In this document: piece by piece, positions 17,695-25,470 of the stretch
Numbering within the stretch: position 1 is the first letter of the stretch
Layout: the number at the start of each line of letters is the position of its first letter
NCBI RefSeq assembly: GCF_019711195.1
Contig: NZ_CP081299.1
Coordinates: 5,552,501-5,616,500, forward strand
Source of the DNA: Dyadobacter sp. NIV53
GTDB taxonomy: Bacteria; Bacteroidota; Bacteroidia; Cytophagales; Spirosomataceae
Length of the DNA: 64,000 nt
Direction of reading: 5' to 3'
Made by a program: the position numbers and the translations under genes
The notes under the pieces: model-generated
The model's input: the letters and a program-made list of their open reading frames with translations, nothing else
Databases searched by the model: none
Told to the model about the DNA's origin: nothing

Positions 17695-18400
17695 TATATC
17701 TTAAAATTCTGTTCAATCCTATTAATACTAACTCCGGGACCACAAAGATGGCCGGTTTCAGGCTACTTTCAAAAAAAGGAATATCTCCGCCACATACTAC
17801 TACGCGTAAAGAAGGTGATATGTGACGATACCTTTCAATAATTCCTTCCATTTCTGCAAGCACCCCATTCATTACACCGCTTTCAATAGCTTCCTTCGTG
17901 CTTTTTCCTATGAAATCCGGTACAGCAACGGGCTCAAATAGCGGAAGCCGTTTAGTAAACGAATGAAGGGCCGCAAATCGCATTTTTACACCCGGAGTAA
18001 TTAACCCTCCCTGAAATGCACCTGTACGATCCACGAGATCATACGTAATACAAGTTCCCATGTCAATTACCACCAAATCCTTTTCAGGGAAAAGCCAGTT
18101 AGCTCCGGCAGCGGCAGCAACCCTGTCTGCTCCCAGCGTCTGTGGAGTTTTATATTCTTTTTTTATTGGTACGGGTATATCAGCTGATAAATCCAGAACC
18201 GGAATTGCTAATCCCAGGGCTTCTCTAAATTCTTCAGCAGGCTTATTAACTGATGAATAAATGATTTGATCCGGCAGGTTATTTTGGATTTCCCGAATGA
18301 GATCAGGCCAAATTAATCTGGTTTGGTAACTGATTAATTTATCTTCATCAAACCACCCGATCTTAGAGTAAGTATTTCCTGAATCAACAGCGACATTCAT
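17678..18400 (-). CDS. coaX: Type III pantothenate kinase CoaX
   Basis: A 240-residue enzyme of the ASKHA fold that phosphorylates pantothenate in the first committed step of CoA synthesis. The N-terminal phosphate loop is DSGNTYSKIGWF, the central VVIDMGTCITYDLVD holds the catalytic-site Asp, and FQGGLITPGVKMR follows; VVVCGGDIPFF is the adenosine motif. CoaX needs a monovalent cation and is not inhibited by CoA. First gene of the coaX-OMP-lptC operon, divergent from rho. Confidence 0.93.
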   Translation of the reverse strand: MNVAVDSGNTYSKIGWFDEDKLISYQTRLIWPDLIREIQNNLPDQIIYSSVNKPAEEFREALGLAIPVLDLSADIPVPIKKEYKTPQTLGADRVAAAAGANWLFPEKDLVVIDMGTCITYDLVDRTGAFQGGLITPGVKMRFAALHSFTKRLPLFEPVAVPDFIGKSTKEAIESGVMNGVLAEMEGIIERYRHISPSLRVVVCGGDIPFFESSLKPAIFVVPELVLIGLNRILRYNVALQ

Positions 18401-18929
18401 AATTGTGCAAAAGTCCTATTTTCTCAGGAGAAATGCTAACAAGTGACGAAACTACAAGGACATTATATACTTAAATATTGTTAAAATGAGCGTTTTTAAC
18501 CCAAGATAACCGCATTTATTACTGCTATTCATTGTTTTTAGTATTAATAGAAATAATTCACATGTATTAAATAAAATTGATTTGGAATTAAAAAAATATC
18601 ATCTTACCTTCGTTTCCATAATCCTCGCCCTGATTTCTGAAGTTCTGTTATCCATCTCTCGGTAGCTCTCAACGTTATCTAGGTTGAATTAAAATCAAAC
18701 GAAAATATTGTTAATACTTCATTTGTATTAAAATTGCAAACTTTTCAAAATTGATCCATCAAAATTTTACGGTTTGTAATGTCAGTCATTTAGGCTTTCA
18801 CAAAAAATACACATTAACGCATCAATGACCATCACGTGAACAGAGACATACGCTCTCGAAATTTGTCCATTTACATTCACAATCATATTATTCATTAGGT
18901 AAAGCCAGCCTTTATCGTACATTTTCTGT
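18401..18929 (+). promoter_or_regulatory. Long leader region of rho, with candidate promoter
   Basis: A 529-base gene-free stretch between divergent coaX and rho. TTTG at 18581-18584 and TACCTTCG at 18605-18612, 20 bases apart, form a fair Bacteroidota promoter pointing at rho, giving a leader of about 310 bases. Long leaders upstream of rho are known to mediate Rho autoregulation in other bacteria; that this one does is inference. No small ORF or known RNA is recognised in it. Confidence 0.4.
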
Positions 18930-20693
18930 ATGCTTACAATTGATGAACTAAACCTTAAGCTTCTGTCAGAGCTAAAAGAAATAGCAGGAAACCTTGGTGT
19001 TCCTGATTATGCCAAATTGCCCAAAAAAGAAATTATTAATAGAATTGTTGTTCAGCAGGAAGCATCGCAGCCTGCGGAAATAAACAGTAAAGAATCTGAT
19101 GATGAGCCAAAGAAAAAAAGGGCACGTCGTTCAGGTCCGGATGAATCTCCTGTTCCTGCCAAGGCAATCGGCAGCCGCCCTCCTTCCAAACCAAGAAAAG
19201 AAAATTCACCGGTTATTTCTTCTGCCCCGCTTTTTGATAAGACTTTAATATTTGAAAAACCGGCGAATATTGAATCCCGTGAGAGAAACATTGATACGAC
19301 TCCTGAGGAAAACGATTCGGAAGATGACACACTGAATGATCTTGGTAAAGAGGAGCCAATTGCTGCCGTAGAAACTGAGGAAACCAGCCAGGAAAACGAA
19401 ATTGTTGAGATTCAGCAGGAAAACAATACTCAGGAACAGCCTGAAAATACACCAAGAGAAGAAAGAACTTCCCGCCAGCCTTCTGATGCAGGTGAACGCC
19501 AGCCACAGCAGCAAAATCCGCGCGAAGATCCTTCGTCCAAAATAAAACGCAATTACAATAACTACGTCCGTGAGTTTGACGGCCTGATTATTAATGAAGG
19601 TGTTTTAGAAATTATGCAGGATGGCGGTTACGGTTTCCTGCGTTCTGCGGATTACAATTACCTTGCAAGTCCTGATGATATATATGTATCTCCTTCTCAG
19701 ATTAAATTATTTGGTCTGAAAACAGGCGATACCGTTAAAGGCCAGATCCGTCCTCCCAAAGAAGGTGAAAAATATTTTGCACTTCTTCGTGTAGAAACGG
19801 TTAATGGTAAGACAACAGAAGAAATAAGGGACAGGATTCCGTTTGAATACCTTACACCTTTGTTTCCTGATGAATGCCTGAGATTAAGTTCACGCCCGGA
19901 TCAGTATTCAACCAGAATATTAGATCTTTTTGCCCCGATTGGAAAGGGACAGCGCGGAATGATCGTTGCCCAGCCAAAAACCGGTAAAACCGTTTTGCTA
20001 AAGGAGATAGCGAATGCCATCACACGTAACCATCCGGAGGTTTTTCTTTTAATCCTTTTGATCGATGAACGTCCTGAGGAGGTTACCGATATGCAGCGCA
20101 GCGTACGTGCGGAAGTAATTGCTTCCACATTTGACGAACAGGCCGACCGCCACGTCAAGGTTGCGAGCATCGTTTTGGAAAAAGCAAAAAGGATGGTTGA
20201 ATGCGGTCACGATGTAGTAATATTATTAGATTCAATTACCCGGCTTGCACGTGCGTATAATACTGTAGTACCATCATCCGGTAAAATTCTTTCCGGTGGT
20301 GTGGATGCGAATGCATTGCACAAACCAAAGCGGTTTTTCGGAGCTGCCAGAAATGTTGAACATGGCGGTTCTTTAACTATAATTGCTACTGCATTAATTG
20401 ATACCGGATCTAAAATGGACGAAGTGATCTTTGAAGAGTTCAAAGGTACGGGTAACATGGAATTGCAGCTTGATCGTAAACTTTCTAACAAACGGGTATT
20501 CCCTGCTATTGATGTAATGGCTTCGGGAACGCGCCGTGAAGATTTACTTTTGGATAAAGAAACGCTGAAAAAAGTCTGGATTTTAAGAAAACATATGTCC
20601 GACATGAATGCGATGGAATCTATGGATTTCCTGCTGGAGCACATGAAAGGAACAAGAAATAATGAAGAATTCCTTATTTCAATGAATAGATAA
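18930..20693 (+). CDS. rho: Transcription termination factor Rho
   Basis: A 587-residue hexameric RNA helicase that ends transcription. The N-terminal Rho-N helices (residues 1-40, TIDELNLKLLSELKEI) are followed by a charged, Gln/Glu/Pro-rich, probably disordered insert at about residues 45-205, then the OB-fold RNA-binding domain (QDGGYGFLRSADYNYL) and the RecA-type ATPase with Walker A QPKTGKT near residue 350, Walker B DVVILLDSITRLARAY and the R-loop/Q-loop region SGGVDANALHKPKRFF. Large inserts between Rho-N and the OB fold are common in Bacteroidota and have been linked to phase separation in Bacteroides. An intrinsic terminator follows. Confidence 0.96.
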   Translation: MLTIDELNLKLLSELKEIAGNLGVPDYAKLPKKEIINRIVVQQEASQPAEINSKESDDEPKKKRARRSGPDESPVPAKAIGSRPPSKPRKENSPVISSAPLFDKTLIFEKPANIESRERNIDTTPEENDSEDDTLNDLGKEEPIAAVETEETSQENEIVEIQQENNTQEQPENTPREERTSRQPSDAGERQPQQQNPREDPSSKIKRNYNNYVREFDGLIINEGVLEIMQDGGYGFLRSADYNYLASPDDIYVSPSQIKLFGLKTGDTVKGQIRPPKEGEKYFALLRVETVNGKTTEEIRDRIPFEYLTPLFPDECLRLSSRPDQYSTRILDLFAPIGKGQRGMIVAQPKTGKTVLLKEIANAITRNHPEVFLLILLIDERPEEVTDMQRSVRAEVIASTFDEQADRHVKVASIVLEKAKRMVECGHDVVILLDSITRLARAYNTVVPSSGKILSGGVDANALHKPKRFFGAARNVEHGGSLTIIATALIDTGSKMDEVIFEEFKGTGNMELQLDRKLSNKRVFPAIDVMASGTRREDLLLDKETLKKVWILRKHMSDMNAMESMDFLLEHMKGTRNNEEFLISMNR

Positions 20694-20720
20694 CATTGCT
20701 CAGGTAAATGGATAAATAGA

Positions 20721-20750
20721 AAAGCAGCTTGGATTCAGGCTGCTTTTTTT
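20721..20750 (+). terminator. Intrinsic terminator after rho
   Basis: AAAGCAGC (20721-20728) pairs with GCTGC plus T's (20739-20750); the stem ends in a run of seven T's, 28 bases after the rho stop. Confidence 0.8.
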
Positions 20751-20849
20751 ACGATGAATAAATTCTTGTTGGTGTTTATCATATAGAAAGTTATATTTAA
20801 GGCAGACAATTACTATTCTGTCGCACTATATAAATAACCCAATCCGGAA

Positions 20850-21830
20850 ATGTTGAACAGCAGAGCATTGTGGTGGAGCTTACTTATTGTCTGGATCGCA
20901 GCTTCGACATATTGGCATTTATGTAAAATTCTGGAACTTTGCAGTACTGATTTAACGATTATTGTTGCGGAAGCATCTACTCCAATTATTAGAGAGCCTT
21001 TTGTCATTTCTGATTCTTCCCGGTTAACGTTACACTCAAAAGGTAATTTCGCTTTTGCCAAGGGTGGAATTATAGCCGATAAGTCAGATGTATATCCACA
21101 AATGGATGCTCTTGCCATATATATGGGTGCAAATCCTGGCAAATTACTGACTATTACCGGATATTATTCTTCGAAGGAAATCAACAATACCATCTTTCCA
21201 AATCTGGGATTAGCAAGAGCCAATGATATTAAAAACTGGTTACGGGGAAAGCGAGTACCCGATACTGCTTTTTTGTTAAAAGGACTTAAAAAAGAAAATA
21301 TTATTTTTATTAATGACTCACTTCAAGGTGGAATACACTTTTCCTTTAGTGATAAATTGATATCTAAGAGTTTAGAAAATGACAAGGAAGATAAAGAAAA
21401 CGTTAAAGCAGTTACGGAGGAATTAGCTAAATACAATAAAGAAAAGGGCAAAGAAAAGGCTAACGGGTTGGTGAGTGAGACAAAAAATGAAATTATTTCA
21501 AAACCGGTAGATATTTATTTCACAGCATCAAGTAAAGATTACATTAAAACCAGCCGTAATCAGAAATTTTTAGATGAAGCAGTAAAGTATTTATCCAAAA
21601 ATAAGAATGGGAAATTAACCCTGATAGTTCATGCAGGTGGCGAAACAGTTTCAGAAGCAGCACTTGCGCTTTCGGAAAACCGGATCAATAATCTTAAAGG
21701 CAGGTTTATTGAATTCGGAATTCCTGCCCAAAACATTATCGTAAAAAAGAGAATGCCGCAGTCATCAGCTTTGGGAAATTCTTCGGAAGGAAAATACGCC
21801 AGTGGGATTATAACGGTTGTAGTAAAATAA
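20850..21830 (+). CDS. Membrane-anchored protein with two OmpA-like halves
   Basis: A 326-residue protein with one N-terminal transmembrane helix (residues 7-24) and an otherwise periplasmic body. Residues about 45-155 and 215-326 each resemble an OmpA/MotB C-terminal domain: VYPQMDALAIYMGANP ... LTITGYYS ... ARANDIKNWL in the first, KFLDEAVKYLSKNKNG ... LTLIVHAGG ... SENRINNLKGRF in the second. A Lys/Glu-rich linker (about 175-205) joins them. Such domains bind peptidoglycan, although the usual TDxxG Asp/Arg pair is only partly kept here. It begins a three-gene run with 21862 and 22095, suggesting an envelope module. Specific function unknown. Confidence 0.65.
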   Translation: MLNSRALWWSLLIVWIAASTYWHLCKILELCSTDLTIIVAEASTPIIREPFVISDSSRLTLHSKGNFAFAKGGIIADKSDVYPQMDALAIYMGANPGKLLTITGYYSSKEINNTIFPNLGLARANDIKNWLRGKRVPDTAFLLKGLKKENIIFINDSLQGGIHFSFSDKLISKSLENDKEDKENVKAVTEELAKYNKEKGKEKANGLVSETKNEIISKPVDIYFTASSKDYIKTSRNQKFLDEAVKYLSKNKNGKLTLIVHAGGETVSEAALALSENRINNLKGRFIEFGIPAQNIIVKKRMPQSSALGNSSEGKYASGIITVVVK

Positions 21831-21861
21831 ATCAAGAAATGGTAAAATTAACTACCTGAAT

Positions 21862-22098
21862 ATGTACATATTAAATCCTCTTGGAAATCCCGATGCGTTA
21901 TGGCAGCATGCCGTAATGATTGTTGTTTCAGCAATGCTAGGTTTTATGATCGGTTATGTTACCTGTAAACGAGCCGCTAATAAATTAGAAATGAAGCTGG
22001 CTAAACTTGATTCTGAACTTCAGTCATGTAACCTACGAAGAGCCCAGAAAAACCAGAATGTTCCGTTTACCAAGAATGAACCAATAAGTAAAATATGA
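21862..22098 (+). CDS. Small single-span membrane protein
   Basis: A 78-residue protein with a hydrophobic helix at residues 14-31 (AVMIVVSAMLGFMIGYVT) followed by a basic helical segment with coiled-coil character. It precedes the HhH gene and overlaps it by four bases (ATGA). The arrangement of a short membrane helix plus coiled coil is shared with the next protein, so they may pair. Function unknown. Confidence 0.6.
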   Translation: MYILNPLGNPDALWQHAVMIVVSAMLGFMIGYVTCKRAANKLEMKLAKLDSELQSCNLRRAQKNQNVPFTKNEPISKI

Positions 22099-22622
22099 TT
22101 TATCTACAGATCATTTCAACAACCAGGCAAATGGCGATCTTTGAAATCGTCGCTATTCTTTCTGTTGCTGCATTACTGGGATATTTGTTGTCGCAACTGC
22201 TTATGAGTTCACGATTACGCATATTAAGGGCAGAAGTAGAACAAAGACAAAACGATCTCCGGGAATGTCGGTACATGTTGATTTATGACACCTCCTTCAT
22301 TGCAGAACCGGTTGTAAAAATTCAACCTAAAATTGAGCACAAAATTTCTGAGCCTGTATCAGTAAGTCCGGACGATTTAAAAATTATTGAAGGGATTGGC
22401 CCTAAAATTGAAGAAATATTGAATAAGCATGATATTTATAATTATTCGGTATTGGCGGATACTTCGCCGGTTCGTATTTCAGCAATTCTCAGAAGTGCCG
22501 GCCCGCGTTTTCAAATGCATGATCCAACGTCGTGGCCGCAACAGGCAGCTTTGGCAAAAAACGGAAAGTGGGAACAGTTAAACGAAATGAAAAGAAGGCT
22601 GATTTCCGGAAATCAGATTTGA
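22095..22622 (+). CDS. Membrane-anchored helix-hairpin-helix protein
   Basis: A 175-residue protein: a transmembrane helix (about residues 15-36), a coiled-coil segment with RLRILRAEVEQRQNDLREC, a flexible linker, and a C-terminal helix-hairpin-helix fold LKIIEGIGPKIEEILNKH plus AALAKNGKWEQLNEMKRRL. That C-terminal pair of motifs is widespread in Bacteroidota proteins of unknown role and is usually thought to bind nucleic acid or protein. An internal ATG at 22131 would also retain the helix. Coupled to the preceding gene by overlap; a terminator follows. Confidence 0.7.
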   Translation: MIYLQIISTTRQMAIFEIVAILSVAALLGYLLSQLLMSSRLRILRAEVEQRQNDLRECRYMLIYDTSFIAEPVVKIQPKIEHKISEPVSVSPDDLKIIEGIGPKIEEILNKHDIYNYSVLADTSPVRISAILRSAGPRFQMHDPTSWPQQAALAKNGKWEQLNEMKRRLISGNQI

Positions 22623-22630
22623 AGATTCAA

Positions 22631-22670
22631 AATAAAACCCGCCTTCAGAAACGAAAGCGGGTTTTATTTT
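22631..22670. terminator. Bidirectional terminator between convergent genes
   Basis: AATAAAACCCGC (22631-22642) / GCGGGTTTTATT (22657-22668), a 12-base perfect stem between the HhH gene (+) and htpG (-), with A/T flanks on both sides so either direction can be terminated. Confidence 0.85.
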
Positions 22671-22681
22671 ACATTTTAAAA

Positions 22682-24508
22682 TTACAACGTTGTAACTGTC
22701 CGTTGTATAAATTGCGTAAGGTCATTACCAGTCAGCAATCCCTGTGAAAGCAAGGCCAGATCATATACCTGTTTGGCAAGCACTTTCTGATCGTCTTCAT
22801 TTTCAGTTTGAATGATACGTCCAATGACAGGATGGTTGGCATTCAATGAAACTGTGAACATTAAAGGCATATCACCAAACATAGATTTCTGTCCGGATGA
22901 AGCCTGCATATCAGTCATACGTCGCATAAACTCAGGGAAAGTAATAACTACCGGAAGTTCGTCAACAGGCATCGCTTCTACCTGAATATTGGCAGTTTTG
23001 TTTCCTGCAATTTCTTCAAAAAGTTTTTTCGCCTTGTCCTGATCATCCTGTGTAAGAATGCTTTCAAGTTTGAAATCTTTCTCGATCAGTTTGTCAAGCG
23101 TTTCTGCATCTACACGTTTCACTGTCGTTTTTTCAACCTTTTGTTCCAGTGCATTGATAAAATGAGAATCTATAACACTGGTAAGTTGTAAAATATCATA
23201 GCTGCGTTTTTTAGCAGACTGAACAAATGCGTCCTGTTTTTTCTCATCCGTTGTATATAACCAAACCTGCGTATCATTCTTGTCAGTCTGGTTGTCTTTT
23301 ACAAAGTCACGGTATTCTGAAATTGTGAAATATTTGCCGTCAACGTTTTTCAGCAAGCAAAAATCTTTCGCTTTTTCATAAAACTTCTCATCACTGATGA
23401 TACCATATTTTACAAAAAGCCCGATATCATCAAATTTCTTTTCAAACTCTTCTCTGTTATTCTTGAAAAGTTCTGAAAGTTTGTCAGCTACTTTACGGGT
23501 AATGTAACCGTTTATTTTCTTCACATTACCATCCGACTGCAAATAACTTCTGGATACGTTCAATGGAATATCCGGAGAATCAATTACACCGTGTAACAAC
23601 TGTAAAAAGTCCGGAACGATATCTTTTACTTCGTCTGTAATAAATACCTGACGGCTGTAAAGCTGGATTTTTTCACGTTGTCCCTGGAAGTCGTTTTTAA
23701 GTTTCGGAAAATACAGAACACCGGTTAAATTGAAAGGATAATCTACATTCAAATGTATCCAGAACAAGGGGTCTTCGCTGTATGGATACAATTCTTTGTA
23801 AAAATCAATGTAATCCTGATCAACAAGATCAGCAGGATTTTTGGTCCAGATCGGGCTTACATTATTTATAACTTTATCTTCAAACTCGATTTGAACGGGA
23901 AGGAATTTGCCATATTTTTCCAGGATTCCGCGTAAACGGTGCTCGTCCAAAAACTCTTCAGAATCTTCTGCAATGTGAAGAATAATATCTGATCCTCTTT
24001 CAGCTTTTTCGGCAGATGTCAACTCATATTCTGTCGAACCGTCACATTCCCAGCGTACAGCTTCTGAATCTTCTTTGTAGGATTTTGTAATGATTTCAAC
24101 ATTACTGGCAACCATGTAAGCAGAATAGAATCCAAGGCCGAAATTTCCAATGATTTTACTTTCGTCACCTTTGTCCTTATATTTTTCAACAAATTCAGTT
24201 GCACCCGAAAAGGCAATCTGATTAATATACTTCTTAATTTCTTCGGCCGTCATACCGATACCATTGTCACTGATTGTGATAGTTTTGGCATCTTTATCAA
24301 GCTTTATAGTTACTTTCAGATCTCCAAGTTCTCCATTGAATTCACCATAAGAGGATAGTTTTTTTAGCTTTTGCGTTGCATCAACAGCATTAGAAACGAG
24401 TTCTCTTAAAAATATTTCGTGGTCCGAGTAAAGGAATTTTTTAATGATCGGAAAGATATTCTCTGTATGTATACTTAGACTTCCTTTTTCCTGAATCCCT
24501 GTCTCCAT
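22682..24508 (-). CDS. htpG: Chaperone HtpG (Hsp90)
   Basis: A 608-residue cytosolic ATP-dependent chaperone. The start is ATG 24508 (METGIQEKGSLSIHTEN); the frame is open upstream, but that part is not conserved in type. The GHKL ATPase domain shows ELVSNAVDATQKL (catalytic Glu), ISDNGIGMT and GNFGLGFYSAYMVA; the middle domain has FPKLKNDFQGQREKIQLYS and RQVFITDEVKDIVPDFL; the C-terminal dimerisation part includes DMPLMFTVSLNANHP. Length is in the family range. A perfect 15-base palindrome lies about 100 bases upstream and may be a heat-shock operator. Confidence 0.96.
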   Translation of the reverse strand: METGIQEKGSLSIHTENIFPIIKKFLYSDHEIFLRELVSNAVDATQKLKKLSSYGEFNGELGDLKVTIKLDKDAKTITISDNGIGMTAEEIKKYINQIAFSGATEFVEKYKDKGDESKIIGNFGLGFYSAYMVASNVEIITKSYKEDSEAVRWECDGSTEYELTSAEKAERGSDIILHIAEDSEEFLDEHRLRGILEKYGKFLPVQIEFEDKVINNVSPIWTKNPADLVDQDYIDFYKELYPYSEDPLFWIHLNVDYPFNLTGVLYFPKLKNDFQGQREKIQLYSRQVFITDEVKDIVPDFLQLLHGVIDSPDIPLNVSRSYLQSDGNVKKINGYITRKVADKLSELFKNNREEFEKKFDDIGLFVKYGIISDEKFYEKAKDFCLLKNVDGKYFTISEYRDFVKDNQTDKNDTQVWLYTTDEKKQDAFVQSAKKRSYDILQLTSVIDSHFINALEQKVEKTTVKRVDAETLDKLIEKDFKLESILTQDDQDKAKKLFEEIAGNKTANIQVEAMPVDELPVVITFPEFMRRMTDMQASSGQKSMFGDMPLMFTVSLNANHPVIGRIIQTENEDDQKVLAKQVYDLALLSQGLLTGNDLTQFIQRTVTTL

Positions 24509-24604
24509 AATTATTCCTTGTTTTAATTTATATTTTAGAATTATATTAAGCTTTGCAATACGTACTAAAAATTTGCGTTCCATTATCAATCAAAACGGTG
24601 CATG

Positions 24605-24619
24605 CTGACACATTGTCAG
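24605..24619. promoter_or_regulatory. Palindrome upstream of htpG
   Basis: CTGACA-CAT-TGTCAG is a perfect inverted repeat of 6+6 bases with a 3-base spacer, 97 bases upstream of the htpG start and 126 bases upstream of the divergent lipoprotein gene. It has the form of a dimeric repressor or activator site. It does not match CIRCE. Confidence 0.4.
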
Positions 24620-24744
24620 AAATTTTGATGTAAACAATGAAATAATTAGTAAGTTGGTAACCGACAGGCTTTTTATTAATATTGCAGCCTTATATAGTCA
24701 TTTTAAGTTTGAATATTCAGTCAATAAAGTAATAAGAGCTAAAC

Positions 24745-25299
24745 ATGAATCTGGTTAAAAAATTATTTGTTGGTGTATTGTTTCTTTCCGGAGTTTCTGC
24801 ATGCACTACGATGAACTCCGTCCCTCTTTCTAATTACACGGTTTTTACAGAAGATCTAAGGCGCGACCTGGAATCTGCGAACATACCTTTAGAAAAAGTG
24901 CAGTTTTTTAATGATAAGGCTATTAATATCCGCAGAGAAGTTTCTGATCCTAATGATATTAAGGTGAACCTTGAAGGCCAAATTACCATGAGTAATGGCA
25001 AAAGTATCCAGACGATTAATGTGCTTCCCTTTACACCTGGAGTTTCGCTAGGTTCAGATAATGGTACAATCAATGTTTCCTGGGATGATACACAGCAGGA
25101 TACAAAAGGAATGAAATTTAACCTGAGTGGACAGAATTATTTTCTGGACGTACTTCCAAATAATAAGTTCGAATATAAGCAACGTACGTTCGATCTATAG
25201 GGAGGAAACGGTACGCGTCTGTTCGTAAAAAAAGATCTGTTGAAACAAGTGAAAAATTCAAGAGAAACTTTGAAAGGGCGTAAAGTAGGAGGGAACTGA
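24745..25299 (+). pseudogene. Lipoprotein gene with in-frame TAG near its 3' end
   Basis: ATG 24745 encodes a lipoprotein (FLSGVSAC, Cys20) with beta-rich sequence (VNLEGQITMSNGKSIQTINV). TAG at 25198-25200 ends it after 151 residues, but the same frame continues for 32 further codons to TGA 25297-25299, reading GGNGTRLFVKKDLLKQVKNS, which looks coding: amphipathic, Lys-rich and without other stops. The intact gene was probably 184 codons, with Gln or Glu in place of the TAG. The TAG lies in CTATAG, the same hexamer as in the interrupted gene at 14204. The product would be an outer-membrane or periplasmic lipoprotein of unknown function. Real nonsense mutation, readthrough or sequence error remain open. 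Confidence 0.55.
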
Positions 25300-25399
25300 A
25301 AAAATTTGAAGTTAGAAGTTTATAGTAAACACGCTTTTGCTTTAAATTTTAGTTTTTTGAGTTCTTGACCTGGAAATCATGACCAGGTTCAAAATATTA

Positions 25400-25445
25400 A
25401 AAAACCTGTAAGAATGGGACTTTCGTCTTGATCTTACAGGTTTTT
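25400..25445 (-). terminator. Terminator after glnS
   Basis: AAAAACCTGTAAGA (25400-25413) / TCTTACAGGTTTTT (25432-25445), a 14-base perfect stem with A/T flanks, 26 bases beyond the glnS stop on the minus strand. It can also serve the lipoprotein gene on the plus strand. Confidence 0.88.
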
Positions 25446-25470
25446 CTTTGCAAGGGAATATTCTAAATCT

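Noticed and set aside
20207..20644. 145-codon minus-strand ORF
   Set aside because: Shadow of rho on the opposite strand, Ser-rich as expected for an antisense frame.
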